64,000 bases of DNA from Cornus controversa (taxonomy: Eukaryota; Streptophyta; Magnoliopsida; Cornales; Cornaceae). Positions within the stretch are counted from its first letter, which is position 1. Each line of letters opens with the position of its first letter. The notes beneath the pieces were generated by a model that saw only the letters and a list, made by a program, of their open reading frames with translations, was not told the origin of the DNA and did no database searches. The translations under genes and the position numbers were made by a program. The stretch lies in assembly GCA_026545225.1 (NCBI GenBank), contig CM048853.1:45896755-45960754 (forward strand), given 5' to 3'. Below, piece by piece: positions 13,129 through 26,225 of the stretch.

Positions 13129-16100
13129 TGAAATATTCTCACAAAATTTTGCGCATGAGATGGTCAGTCTCATACACAAAATCTGAGGGATACTAACAAC
13201 TGATAGCAATAAGCATAAAGGACAAAAGACATAATTAATAAATTCTAAAAGCAGAAAAGAAAGTCCATCTGAATTAAAATAATATTAAATAAATTAGTAC
13301 ATGTCTGGTAATACAATTTGGAAGTCTCGTAACCCAATAACCCCTTAACCAGAAAGAACAAAAGTTTGCAACCCTAAATTAAAACCAATAACCAAAGTCT
13401 CTATAAAGTTCATGGTTTGAATTCTTAAAGACGAAGATAACTTCCTACCCTGAGACTGATGAGAAGAGATGTTTGCCACAACTAACCCTAAAATACTATC
13501 CACGCAGTGGAACCTGTTTGGGACCTGAAATATCAGCAAAGTGGGTTAAACTCACGAGCAAGTCCTATCTACTACATCCCAATCAGAGAACCAATATACA
13601 TACCCACAGTATGAGGGTCACAAGAGGAATATATAGATGTATCATACCCGTCCTCCCTTAACCTTTCATGTTTTCAAAACAACAGTCATCCTTAACAATG
13701 TTCTATCAAAACCCTTATCATGCCAAAAGTGAATACATTCTTTAGGTTCAAAAGAAAATAAAACATAAAAAATGTATAAAATCAAGTTTAAGCAATCCTA
13801 ACATGTCACCATTTTTATCCTTTGATACCTTAATAGGTATAGGTATAAACATACTGGTCATTCCCTATCTAGTTCATGTTCTCAGAAATAAAAATCATCT
13901 GATACATTGTCCCAACAAACCCTTATCATTCAACAATGAACACATTCTTTAAGTACAGAATACAATAACATATGCACATATTTTATCAAGTTAAAGCAAT
14001 CCTGACATGCTCTTGACAATCCTTACATGCCTCCTTAATTTGAGATACCTTAATTGGTATTGGCAATCCTGATATGTACGACAATCCTTACATGCCTCAT
14101 TTAATTTTAGATACCTTAATAGGTATTGGCAATCCTGACATGCCCGATAATCCTGACATGCCTTCTTTAATTTTAGTTACCTTAATAGGTATTGGCAATT
14201 TCGGCAATCCTTATATGCCTTCTTTAATTTTAGATACCTTAATAGGTATTGGCAATCCTGACATACCCGGCAATCCTAACATGCCTCCTTTAATTTTAAC
14301 TACCTTAATAGGTATTGGCAATCCTGACATGCCTCGACAATCCTTACATGCCTCCCAAACCAACTTGCAAAATGAATAAAAAAAAAAAGCACAATTATTG
14401 GAAATGCACTAGACATAAGAATTTAAATAATCGAATATCCAATCATCAGAAGGAGATAACTCATTTTTAATTAAACTAAACCAAGTATATTATGGACAAT
14501 TATAACATCAAGGACAGAACTGTTAAAATAAAATAAAATAACACAAACATCCATTATAGGAGCAAATACACAACCAAGCCTCCAATGTATCCAAATCTTC
14601 GAGGGAATCAAAGCCTAACTCGAATTTAGGTTCTCGGGCTTATTCTACTTCTAAGAACCCTATTTAACTATTCTGAAATTTTTTGAAATTTGATGAAATT
14701 TTTAAAAATATTTTTCTACTAAAAAGAAAATAAAACGTAGTTTGAGGAATACTTTACAACCGACACAACCACAAGGGAAACTAATTTTTACTTGAAATTT
14801 AAAACCCAAGTGTATTTTATCTCTATAAAGTTATTTAAAGTTTTTTAGAATTTTTTGAAATTTTAAAATATTCTCTAAAATAAAAGAAGGTGAAAAATCC
14901 AATTTTTAGACACTTTAAAAATCAATTGAACTACCAGGGGAGCTTATTTTGACATGAAAATTTAAACTCAATATCATTCAACATCCGGAAAGTTACAATA
15001 AAAATTTGGAAATTTTGAAATTATAAAAGTATTTTCTAAAATAAAAAAGGTGAAAAATCTAATTTTGAGATACTTTAAAAATCAATTGCACTACAAGGGG
15101 AGCTCATTTCGACTTTGAAATTTAAAACCCAAGTTTATTTAACTGCCAGGAAGTTGAATTAAAAATTTGGAAATTTTTTGAAATATTTAAGTATTTTAAA
15201 AAAATGATTTTTCAAAATTTCAACCTCTAGCCTGCGCGCACTATCCATACGCGCTAGCAGTCCCTTTTCGGCCACTTTCCAGTCACTTTCCAGCCTCCAT
15301 TCGACCCAAACTTTATACCAATCTTCTCCTCTCATCAAAATCTATCTATTGGTACCAAAAGCCCCATCAAAAACATCCCGAAATGAAAACCTCCAAATCA
15401 CAACTTCTAGGGTTCTTCAACAAATCTTTAAAAAATTAAATTTAAATTCTTCCATGATCCATTCCCAAATGTTCAAGGGTAAATTTAATTCAGCAAGAGC
15501 CACTCAACAAACCACAGATTGCTACAATAAACGTCCACGAATTTAAACTTAACATGTCATTATATTCATCGTATACATGTATGCATGTATCTATATGTGT
15601 GTAAATAATTAATCAACACCAATCCTCAATTAACAATTTAATTTAACAAACATCAAAATCCACAAAAAAAAAAATCAGATTTATAAAAATCAATTTATAC
15701 CAAAATGAAAGATTTAAAAAAAATGCAACAAACAATTTACACATTACAGGATTTAGTCTATGTATACAGATTCAAAGGGAAAGAGAAGAGTCGAACTTGT
15801 CTCTTCGATGATTCAAAACCCGTCCACACGATCACTCCTTTTCTCCATCTTCTCTTTCATCTACACTCTGAGTTTTTGTGCATAAGCTAACGGAAGAACC
15901 CTAATCCCCTATTTTCTTTTCTTTTCTTATTTATTTTTTCAGAAAACTAATTAAGACTAAATAAAGTTAAAAGAAAAAATTAATAAACAAACCCTAGCCC
16001 ATAAAAAATAAGTACACCTAACTCAACCATTCCAGCCCAACTTAACCCAGATTCCTCCCTAACCCAATCCAAAATTAAAATAAAGAAAACACAAAGACCC

Positions 16101-16256
16101 AATCCAAATAAAAATAAAGTAAACTACACCACAATATTTAAAGCACTCAACGAATTTAATCTAACTAATAAAGCAATTCAATTTAACTAATAAAAGAAAT
16201 AAAACATTTAAATGAAAATTAAAATTAAAAGACCTTCAAAATTACGGGGTATTACA
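13129..16256 (-). mobile_element. Solo LTR, Ty3/gypsy-type, 3.1 kb
   Basis: On the minus strand it starts TGTAATACCCCG and ends GAATATTTCA (TG...CA). It is flanked by a perfect 5-bp target duplication TATAC (13,124-13,128 and 16,257-16,261). The empty site survives at about 40,208 (ACAACTATACCTGGAG). It has the same ends and internal minisatellite as the solo LTR at 41,103-44,051, in opposite orientation. There is no internal domain and no second LTR, so it arose by LTR-LTR recombination. Assignment to gypsy rests on the length and the TGTAATACCCCG start. It has no convincing genes; reading frames inside are chance. Confidence 0.88.
13989..14360. repeat. LTR minisatellite, about 72-bp units
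   Basis: Repeated units carry GGCAATCCTGACATGCC and the short palindromic pair AATACCT/AGGTATT. They give a periodic open frame (24-residue period) that I regard as a repeat artefact. Homologous to 42,957-43,190. Confidence 0.8.
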
Positions 16257-16505
16257 TATACCTGGAGTATAGCTCGCTGTGAAGAAGCTTAATTTTTATC
16301 GTCGGTCAAGGAGATCCCGGTGGTCGACATCACAACTGACAATGTAGGAGATGGCACTTAGAGCAAGCAGGTAGAGGACGCTACAGTGGTTCGTTTAATA
16401 CCCAATTCCTATTTCCTAAAATAAAATTTTAAAGAAGAAAAATAAGAAATAAAAAAAAAAGGAGTTAAAATGGGAAACATATGTCCTAGACTCCTTAGAT
16501 AGTTT
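16257..16505. repeat. A module copy 2, right part
   Basis: Continuation of the A module after the solo LTR; matches 392-570 and 40,212-40,470. Confidence 0.8.
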
Positions 16506-16726
16506 GCAAAAGTTTGACCATATGAACAAAATACCCCCCTGAATTATAAAAGTGAACAAGTTAGTCCTTATAGTTTCAAAAGTGAGCAACTTACCCCCTC
16601 CAGGCGTTATAGTACCAAAGATACCCCCAATATGACCATTATACCCCTTCATTCTATAAAAATATTTTTGCAATTAAATCAAACCAATCATTCTTCCAAA
16701 ATTAAAATTTTGGCTTAAACAATCAG

Positions 16727-16767
<41 letters not shown>

Positions 16768-17424
16768 ACTCAACTCAACTCAACAAAGCGTCTTTCTAAC
16801 AAACAATTATACACTACCCCTAGGGTGTGTATCCCCTGGGCTCATCATCACCATGTGCGATGTACACGCACGATGATGATGAAACTCAGGCTACGTACCC
16901 CCGGGTGAAGTAGGGAATTGTAATAAATTAGTGAACATTCTCTACAATTGTAATATTCTCTTCTTGATTCATTATAAAAAATTTCTTCTCTCCGTGGACG
17001 TAGGTCGAGTTTGGCTAAATTTGTTTGTGATTTGCTTCCGTTGTGCAAAACGAAGAGGTATTTTTTCCCAACATAAATATGAGGGATTGAGTTTCCACTG
17101 AGACACTGCTCACCCCGAATTCGAACTTGTTCTTGAATTTGAACTATCGAGTTTAAGTTTTAACACTAAGTTTTATTCTTGAGTGAAAAGTTAATAAAGG
17201 CATAAGTTTGATTCTTTTTCTTGAGGCCAATTTGGTATAAATATTTTTATGATCATAGTTTCTTTGGTCATACATGGATAGAGTAGGCCACATAATTTTT
17301 TTAAAATTAAAATTGGGCCTTAGGAGAGGTGGCAATGATAGGTGGAGAGAGAGACAAAGAGGGATATAGAGAAAGGTATTTTTGGTAATTTAATACAAAG
17401 GAGTGTATCGACTTAAAGAGGCAA
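16506..17424. other. Non-coding; AT tract, hairpin and LTR-like fragment
   Basis: (AT)n at 16,733-16,765. An imperfect inverted repeat spans about 16,814-16,913. From about 16,900 to 17,060 the sequence (ATTCATTATAAAAAATTTC..., CCGTGGACGTAGGTC...) resembles the R/U5 end of a plant retrotransposon LTR, probably belonging to the gypsy fragment downstream. No gene seen. Confidence 0.5.
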
Positions 17425-18930
17425 ATTAAAAGTCTGATTCATAGGGGACAGCTGTGTAGATTTGTGGTTGGAGATGAGAGAGGGGCACAGAACCTCCCAT
17501 GTGAAAGAAAAGATGACAATATTCGAAGAAACCTCCACTAAGAGAGATCAGAGTTATCTCGAGAGGGTTTGCAGGCGGCGGAGAATCCAAGGCAACTTGT
17601 AAAGCACATGTGAGGAAAGTCAGAAATTTTACGAAATGGGCGATGTGAACGAATCGCCTCCCTAAGCCAAGCACCCTCAAATAAAAGACTAGGCCATAAC
17701 TTTTTCAAAGGCAGATGGGAAGGGAATTCAATAACCACATAACAATGCTCCACTAGTCACATTGATTATCGCCAATTTCACAATCAGGCGGGTACTAATC
17801 GACAATGGTAATTATGCTGACATCCTGTTTGTAGAAGCCTTCGATCAGATGAATATCGGTAGGGAAAGACTCAAGCCTACTAAGTCCCCACTTATTGGAT
17901 TCTCTAGGGAAAAGCTCTTTCCGCTTGGTGTCATTATCCTTCCAATCACCACTTGGGCAAGTCCAAAAAAAGTCACGAAGATGATGAACTTCTTTGTGGT
18001 GGACTACCCGTCTACTTACAACGTTATTGTGGGAAGAGCTACATTGAATGCAATAAAGGAAATTACATCCACTTATAATCTCCTCGTGTGATTCCCCACT
18101 GATTATGTCATTGGAGAGTTAAGGGGAGATCAAGTTACTACCCCGGAGTGCTACACCACTCTCCTAAAAGAGAATAAGGTGTCAGAGATATTGAGTACAG
18201 AGGGCCTAGAAGTCAAAAACAAAGAAAAGTTTCGTCATGCAGAGCCAATGGAAGAGCTAGTTGAAATCAATTTGTACGAGCCAAAAGCCAATAGGAAGGT
18301 GAGTGTGGGGTCATCTCTCTCACCCATCGCTCATGAGGAACTCGTTCAATTCCTCAAAAGAAATTGGGATGTATTTGTTTGGTCCCACGAAGACATGCTT
18401 GGGATTGACCTAGCAGTTGTTGTGCATCGATTGAATGTTGACCATACTAGCAAGCCCGTCAGACAGAAGAGATGAACTTTCACTCCAGAAAGAAATTTGG
18501 CAATATCTAAGGAGGTAGATAAGTTGTTGAAAGCTAACTTTGTGTAGGAATCGCATTATCCAGACTTGCTAGCGAATGTAGTCTTAGTAAAGAAACCCAA
18601 CGACAAGTGCTGCCTTTGTATAGATTTCACCGATCTAAATAGAACATACCCAAAAGATATTTTCTTTCTCCTACGGATCAATATGCTGGAAGAAAGAACG
18701 ACTGTGTATGAGCGCTTTAGTTTCATGGACACTTATTCCAGTTACATTCAAATCCTGATATATCCACCAGATTAGGAGAAGACATTTTTCATAATAGTCT
18801 ATTATATAGTGATGTCGTTTGGTTTGAAAAATGCGGGCGCGACCTATCAGAGCTAGGTTGGTCAACATGATGTTTAGAAAATAAATCGATAAAAACATGG
18901 AAGTATATGTCGATGACATGCATTTCTAAC
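17425..18930 (+). pseudogene. Degenerate Ty3/gypsy gag-protease-RT fragment
   Basis: Remains of a plant Ty3/gypsy polyprotein (Tat-like by sequence style; lineage inferred). Seen: a gag-end motif IHRGQL.RFV at about 17,439; a retropepsin region with RRVLIDNG (about 17,787; the usual active site reads D-[ST]-G or DNG) and YNVIVGRATLNAI; a linker; WSHEDMLGID; and the start of reverse transcriptase, VVLVKKPNDKC..CIDFTDLN and PKD. Several in-frame stops (18,089, 18,472, 18,546, 18,773). The sequence fades at about 18,930, near where the YxDD motif would be. It lies only in the second kinase unit. Confidence 0.85.
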
Positions 18931-20522
18931 CTCTTAACTAAGATCATGAGCTCAGCTCAAAAGTCACTAAATTTACCAAAACGTAAATAGAAAATAGGAA
19001 AGGAACTTAATTTTCTCTCTACTGAACTACTTTTTTGCTGCATCATTGTCCATGCCTGCTTTCACAACCTTGTTATGATTAATATATGGGAATAAACACA
19101 AATAAATTAAGGGTAAAATACACTTACCTCCCCTATGGTTTGCTCTAATGACACATAGGTGTTATGTTTGTAAAAAAAGTTACATTCATTTTCCTCATGT
19201 CCAAATATTGGCTAAAATGCCCTTCAATCCATTAAAATGGTAACAACCATTTTCAAATAATGGGATATAATGGTCATTTCAACGTGTTAAAGAGAGATGA
19301 GTGTAACTATTTTACAAACATAGCACCTGTGTATAATTAGATCAAATATGAGGGAAGTTCAGTGTATTTTATCCATAAATTAATGCTACTATATAATATC
19401 AACACATAAATAAACACATATGAACAAAACGAGGCATTAAAGCAAGATCTTTGATTTTTCACACTCAATTTGATCACCCATACCCTCTATCCATTCTCAA
19501 TAGAGGTCTGTAGCATGAAGCTTATCATAAAGTGTCGCTTCTAGGCCTACTTATAAACATGTTCTAGGTGCCCCAATTGCATGTATTTGCTATATTGAGG
19601 ATTGGTAATCCATAGTGGTGACTGGTTGTTATAACTAGTGGTGTTTCAAAAGGTGAAATACGAGGCATTAAAACCTTTTGAAGTGCGATTCATAATCTTC
19701 ATTTGCATGGAAGGAAAGCTATAAAATTGACTTGACCACCTGTTGTGAAAAATTGAAGCAGCATGAAGAAGTCAAGTGAACATATATTGTGAGATTTTTA
19801 AACTAAATGTCCTTAGAAGACTTTCTCATGGAAAAGTCAAAATCGATAACTCCTGGGGGTTTTAGTGTCATAAGGCTTTCGTCGTGCTTTTAATGTTACT
19901 TTCATATCAGTATTCAAGAAGAAGTAGATCCACCTAGTCCTTTCGTCGTGCTTTTTTCTTTAATTGACATCTTCTCTTTCTGGTCTTGCATTTTTATATG
20001 GACGGTACTTAACATTCATTCAAGTTGTTGAATTTCTAGGTTGTTAAATTCAATATGCAAGATATGAAGCATTTGAATCATATGGGTATGAAATTTCGAG
20101 AGTTCAAACTGGATTTTGTTTATCTTGTAAATTGGATTCATTGATGGAGTTCTCAAAATGAATATTTGAAGCAATCTTTGTTCACCACGTTGAAAGTGTT
20201 ACAACCATTTCGTGTATTGATGTTATAAAATTGTCTTTTAAATAGGCATTCCTTACAACTTTTGAATTTTGTTTGGAATTTGCAAGTAAATAATTTCAGC
20301 AGAATGTGAATAATTTTTTTTGAGCCAAAGAAATGAAACTGTGAAAATCCTTTAATCCTTGGTATGAAAATTCATATCAAGGATTAAAATTGATATTATT
20401 TATTTTCTTTTTTGAGCCAAAGAAATTGATATTATTTATTTTCTTCTCCACTTTGCCAGTAGTATCCATGTTTAGAAACAAGCTTGTACATTTTAATGTT
20501 CAAATAAATTAATCCCATTCCA
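18931..20522. other. Non-coding 3' flank of RLK2
   Basis: Apart from the MITE at 19,111-19,374 it holds no gene. From about 19,880 to 20,520 it is colinear with 32,430-33,085 (3' flank of RLK3), and 20,225-20,520 also with 5,625-5,950. Confidence 0.7.
19111..19374. mobile_element. MITE with 9-bp target duplication (Mutator-like)
   Basis: A 264-bp element with inverted ends GGGTAAAATACACT (left) and GGATAAAATACACT (right, reverse complement). It is flanked by a perfect 9-bp direct repeat ATAAATTAA (19,102-19,110 and 19,375-19,383). A 9-bp duplication points to the Mutator superfamily. No coding capacity. Confidence 0.8.
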
Positions 20523-23500
20523 CTATGAAACATATATTTCATGATTCATCATCTCCCCCAGTGTGATAGCATGGGGAGGCTTGGGCAGTGGTGGTGGCCG
20601 GCGAAGAAGGAACTCTCGAGAGACATGTTCCATTGTTGGTCGAGATTTTGGATTGGGATGTACACATGCTAGTGCGAGCCTTGTAACATGAGCTACATTA
20701 TGAGCAATCAATTGATTTGCAGGAACCAAAGGACGTGGATCGACAACATCCACCAACATTATATGTTGAGTTGATGCCGATGATAATGAGGACACAAGTT
20801 TTCCTGGATGCCTTCCCATTATTGTTTCAAGTGCCACAACTCCAAAACTATAAACGTCACACTTTTCAGTCACAACCATAGTGAATGCAAGTTCTGCATT
20901 AACATGAAATTTGTGTAAGAGTAACCATTTTTTTTTCTTTTTCTTTTTCATCACTTTGCAAGTAATTAAGATACAAGCAGATGACATGACAATAGAAGTT
21001 ATTATACTAATCAAGCCATCACACCATTCCCTTTCACATGAAAAAAGGAAGACACAATTAAGAATAGGACAATACTTGGGTCCAACTCTGGGTGGACAGA
21101 ATTTCGTTCTCCTGCATGATGTGGCCCTACAAATATTCGACAAGTGTCCTAAAAATATAAAAAATTAAATAAAATTAAAAATAAATTAGATCCATTTTTT
21201 AATGGGTTAACCCAATAGACCCCTCTATAATCCCCTTCCTCTCAAACAAAACCATCGAAATCTTTGATTCTCTCTTTGTTTCTGGTAATATAAATATATA
21301 TACCTAGTGTCCAAGAAATAATAAAGAATGACTCTAAAAAGAGGTACATACATACAAAACGAAGTAGATAGATCTCTCTAAAATAATTTCAGTTTGATCT
21401 GAAATTTCAATCATAAATTTCTTTTTGCTTGCTAATGGAGATAAAATTGAACGAAAAAATTTTGGATTCAGCTTGCAAATAATGGGGTTTCTTTCATGTA
21501 TTTGTCTCTGTTTTGGGCAATATATATATGTTATTGTTACAAATACATATATGTGTAATATAAAGTCCATATATATGAAAATTTCTCAGTGGTGGTGGCA
21601 AAGGGTGGAGCGGCAATAAGGTATTGTACGGAGGTTGGGTACGTTAGGTAAAGAGATTTACTGCAGATCTGAAATTAGATATAGAGAAAAAGATGAATGA
21701 AAAAGAGAGAATCATAATATGTTGCAGAGTGAGAAATACGAGAGAGAACGTGGGATGAGAGAGAAATTTTTGTTAATTAATGTTAAAGAGGGATTATTGT
21801 TATCCGTTTGTTAACTTACCGAGTTTGACCTATTTTTAATTTTTAAATTTTTAAAGAGGTGTCAATATTTCACTGAACCACATCATGCTAGAAGACGCCA
21901 CCCGGGGTTGGACACAAGTATTGTCCTTAAGAATAAGGAGCAGTGATATAAGTACATACCTGGAGCAACATATCCATAAGTGCCTACCATCACCGTTTGA
22001 TTAGACGAATTAGGATCCAACAATCTTGCAGTGCCAAAGTCGGAGACAGAAGCCGCCAATTCTGAATTTAGAAGAATGTTGTTGCTGGAAATGTCGCGAT
22101 GAAGGATGGGTGGGGTGCAATCATGATGCATGTAAGACAAAGCATGGGCAATGCCTTTGATGACATTCACCCTCTTACTCCAATCCAGCTCCACAGCTTC
22201 AGCCTCACTTCTCAGGACCAGAAAAAGGCTTCCCCTCTCCATGTACTCGTAAACGAGAAACATACATCGCTTGTGTAGACAGTACCCATAGAGCTTCACA
22301 ATGTTTCGATGTCGTATTTGTGATAAAAAGCGGGCCTCATTCCTGAAACTTTTATCAAAAGCTGGCTCTTCGCCTTCCAAACGATGAAGTTTCTTCAAGG
22401 CAACTACCTTTCCACAAGGCAGTTGTGCCTTGTAAACACTCCCATAACCTCCGGTTCCAATGCAGTATCTGATGTCAAAGTCCTCTGTAGCTTCAATGAT
22501 GTCTTTGTATGCAATTGTTCCATCATAATTCCATATTGAGAATATATCTCCATGTTTTGTTAGTCTTGGTTGAGGCTGGGATTTATTAATCTTAAGCCGA
22601 GAATAGTAGAAAAATCCTAGAATTAGGGAGGTGAGGAAAATTGTGACTGGAAGAGAAATTGTGACATAGTGCACCAATTTGTTTCTTCTCTTAGGAGAAG
22701 GAGGAGGAGAAGGAGAAGGAGAGCAAGAAGGAAAATAGGTCGCACATAAATCTTTGTTGCCAACAAATGCGGGAGCATATTCATTGTCAAAAAGCTTTGG
22801 TACCTGACCCTCCAGAGCATTGTATGACAAGTCAATATTGTAGGAATTTAGGACTTTGAGAGAAGGTGGAATATTGCCGGAGAGTTTATTGTGAGAGAGA
22901 TCCAAGTCCATTAGTCTGGTATTATTCCCCAGTTGAGGCGGAATGCTGCCGTTGAAGTTGTTGTTGCTCAAATTCAATATTCGCAAATTATGACAATTTA
23001 CAATACCAGTTGGGATGGGTCCGCCCAGCTTGTTTTGGGAGAGGTCCAAATATTCAAGATTGGACCAATTCTTGATACTAAATGATGGAATGTGCCCGCT
23101 CAGTTGGTTTATGGAGACGTCTAAATACTGGATATTCGGTAGTGTTGGGATGAGTCCAGTCAGCTTGTTTCCAGAGAGGTTTAAATGTTTAAGATTGGAC
23201 AAATTTTTGATGTTAGATGGAATGGGTCCGCTCAGTTGGTTTATGGAGAGATCTAAATACTTGAGTTTGGACAGTGCCGATATTTGGCCATCGTTGAGTG
23301 AAAGGTTGATCATATTATGGGCAAGGGAAAGAGATACCAAATTGGTTAAATTAAGACCCAAGGCAGAAGGAATTGGACCTATGAGCTGATTAAAACTGAA
23401 GTCTAGTTTAATCAGATTCTTCAAATTCCCTATTTCCGGAGGGATGGACCCTTGGATTGAATTTGCCTTGACAGAGAATTGAAGAAGGTTTGTCAGGAGA

Positions 23501-24183
23501 CCTACAGCTGGAGGGATTTGTCCATGAAATTGGTTGTGACTTAGCTCCAATAAGGTCAGTTTAAATAAGTGACCAATAGATGAAGGGATTGGACCATCAA
23601 GACCGTTATTACTGAAGTTTAGAGTGACAAGTTTTTTCAAATTTTCAATAGATGAAGGGATTGAACCAGTGATATAATTTGTAGAAATAGAGAACTGCAC
23701 CAATCCAGTGAGGGAAGTAAGAGAAACAGGTAGCTCACCTTCAAGATTATTAGAAGACAGATCGAGGTAGGTGAGCTTTGAAAGTGAACCTATTTGATCT
23801 GGGATGTTCTCATTGAGTCCATTTTGACTAAGGTCGAGGCGAACAAGGTTTGGGAAGGAAGAGAAGTTAAATTTTCCCAACTTACCTGCTAAGTTAAAGT
23901 TGTAAGGCATGATTATTTCCGTGACACTGCCAGCGTCGTCACAACCTATTCCAGGCCACGTACAATGATGAGCAAATTCATATAAATTGGCATCCGACTC
24001 CCACCAGCCACTCCCAAGCAGAGCATCTGCTTCCAATTTCAATTCAATTGCTGATGATGATGATGAGCAAGCTGCCACAGCCACAGCCACAGTAGTAAAA
24101 CTCGGAAAGGTAGCAAAGTAGTAAAAGAGCAAGGAACACCATACTAGTAGTACAATCACTGAAAAGGAATTGGAGGATGACAT
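20523..24183 (-). CDS. LRR receptor-like kinase, MIK2-like (RLK2)
   Basis: Paralogue of RLK1 with the same two-exon structure: exons 21960-24183 and 20523-20893 (with stop), intron 1,066 bp, GT-AG, splitting the APE codon; predicted 864 aa. Seen: signal peptide; LRR cap with HHCTWPGIGC; about 15 LRRs; Pro-rich linker; one membrane span (about 505-527); kinase with GTGGYG, VALKK (Lys about 597), HRDISSNN (Asp about 697) and SDFG (Asp about 715). All key residues are intact. Compared with RLK1 the cap and several LRR solvent-face positions differ (for example LYEFAHHC against NSPSRHC) while the kinase is almost identical, which suggests diversification of the ectodomain. A stop-free frame running out of exon 2 into the intron (20,523-21,143) is not the coding exon; the acceptor at 20,894-20,896 is conserved in all three paralogues. 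Confidence 0.9.
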
Positions 24184-24226
24184 GATTAACTTTTATAGTT
24201 TTAATTGATTCAATTGCATACACACC

Positions 24227-24260
<34 letters not shown>

Positions 24261-24830
24261 TGTTGGTTGCCACTTGCCAGTCCCATCGTTTCCCACAAAC
24301 TTCAAAAGACTAAAGGGTCCTTGACTTGAGCGCACATAGTCAAGGCTTGTTGTGCCAACCTTTTTTTACTTGACCAAATTAAATTTGGAATTTTGACAAT
24401 AAATAGAAATTTGGTGATAAAAGAATATTGAAACTTCATTTGTTACTCAATTTTGACATATCCGTCTATTGATTACAACACTTGACCACCATCAACTGAT
24501 CAAATACATGTCTTGCTTCATTAGCTGCCATGAAGTAGTTTTGTTTTGTGACCTCCTCATCACTAATTTGTTGTGATGAAGTTTTCTCCACGGCATACTA
24601 AACCGGGTCTTTTATTCAAAGTCAAGCTGATTGGTACATTAACGTCTATAACTAACACCTTGGAAAAGTAATAGTGTGTAACGTATCCCAAAAGGGAATG
24701 AGAATAATTTTTCTATAAATGCCACAGAGTCCGTGTCCTTCGACCCATAAGTAACACCTTGGAAAAGTGGAACCATTTAAATTTCACATGACTTAGATTA
24801 TTTATTCACAGCGCAACCACATTATATATA
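24184..24830 (-). promoter_or_regulatory. RLK2 upstream region with W-box cores
   Basis: An (AT)n tract at 24,230-24,257 lies just upstream of the ATG, without the (GT)n part seen in RLK1. TTGAC[C/T] cores lie on either strand at 24,321, 24,338, 24,370, 24,482 and 24,620. Homologous to 9,510-10,100. Function inferred from motifs only. Confidence 0.45.
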
Positions 24831-25869
24831 ATGTGAATATGTAATTATTTAGTTAATATTATTAATTATCTATGTTTATTGTATTTTTAGAAAAAAATTA
24901 AAAAGTTCTATTTAGATTAAATAAAAAAACTCATTGGGTAGAAAGAAGGTAAAATGTGAAAAAGTGGTAATTTGTTTAGTCATTCTTAAGAACTTGCATA
25001 AATTGGTTTCAATTTTTGTGCTTTACAAATATCTAAAATTAGATATTAATATAAGGGACACGATATTCGCACTCTTCTTTTTTGCATTTGTACTCTTATA
25101 TTAAAAAAAAATGATACTTCTAACCTTAACTTTACAAGTGAATGATTATATTTTTTTAAGTTATTGTATTATAAAATAAGAGATAATGCATTAATGAATT
25201 TATGGAACTTGTTGTCATTTTATTTAGAAAAAAAATGAAAGTAAAGTGTAAACGTACAAAAGTGGAGTATGAATAACATCTCCTTTAATATAATTAGTGG
25301 AGTATTATTTACAAGATCAGTCACATGGCTTGGTGGATACCTACAAGATCAGTCGAGTCTTCTATTTTCACCAAAACTTTCTCTTTTCAAATGGAACCAA
25401 TATATATATATATATAGTCGGGAAACTCGGCTGGGGCAGACCCATCCAGTTGAACCGGTCAGTTCTTTTACGTAACGGCCTTAGATAAAGCTAAAATCAA
25501 CTTCAACTTTAATAGGATTCATCTTTAACTTCTCCAATTCATCTTTAACATCATGGTGTGGTGGAGAAGAACAACTATACCTGCTTTCTCTGTTGCCGGT
25601 GGAGGAGCTCGTACGCTTCCTATTTCCTAAAATAAATTTTTTAAAAAGATAAAAACTAATAAACATGGAAACATGTGTCTTAGACTCCTTAGATAATTTA
25701 ATACTTATGTTTTATATTTATCCAATAAGTTATTATTTGGGCAAATTACTCCGTCCTCCTCTTATATTTCACTTAATTACACTCAAATTAAATTATCATC
25801 CATTTTTTATTAAGAAAAATATTTAATTTGTATGTTTACAACACCCCTGCTCTCTATCATTTAGTAATT
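24831..25869. other. Non-coding, with A module fragment
   Basis: 24,930-25,265 matches 36,125-36,355 (upstream of RLK3). 25,425-25,745 is a shortened A module copy (ACAACTATACCTG, CGTACGCTTCCTATTTCC, ACATGTGTCTTAGACTCC). It therefore begins a further, mostly deleted, duplication unit. A short (AT)n tract lies at 25,400-25,417. Confidence 0.65.
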
Positions 25870-26225
25870 TTTATATTTCATAATTCACCAGCTCCCCCAT
25901 TGTGATATCATGCTGCGGCTTCGACAGTAGTGGTAGCCAGCTAACAAGGAATTCTCAATAGACATGTTCCATTGTTGGTCAAGATTTTCAATTGGAATGT
26001 ACACATGCTAGTGCGAGCCTTGTAACAAGAACTACATTATGAACAATCGATTGATTTGCAGGAGGCAGAGGACATCGATCCACCAACATCATATGTTGAG
26101 CTGATGTTGATAATAGTGAGCAAACAAGTTCCTGGATGTTTTCCTATTATTGTTTCGAGTGCCACAATCACAAAACTATAAACGTCACATTTTTTCTATC
26201 ACAGCCATGGTGAAGACAAGTTCTG
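25870..26225 (-). pseudogene. Last-exon relic of another LRR kinase
   Basis: The minus strand matches the last exon of RLK1-RLK3 from the acceptor-proximal ELAFTM region through the conserved [17 protein letters not shown] and MNHEI segments, but with indels and stops. The LRR/kinase first exon is missing: the sequence passes directly into duplicated upstream DNA at about 26,240. It is a decayed second kinase of unit 2. Confidence 0.8.

Noticed and set aside
14074-14379. Periodic 101-residue frame in the solo LTR
   Set aside because: By-product of the 72-bp minisatellite, present in varying frames in the other LTR copy.
20894-21143. N-terminal extension of the RLK2 last exon
   Set aside because: Intron read-through; the acceptor is conserved in all three paralogues and gives the APEL junction.
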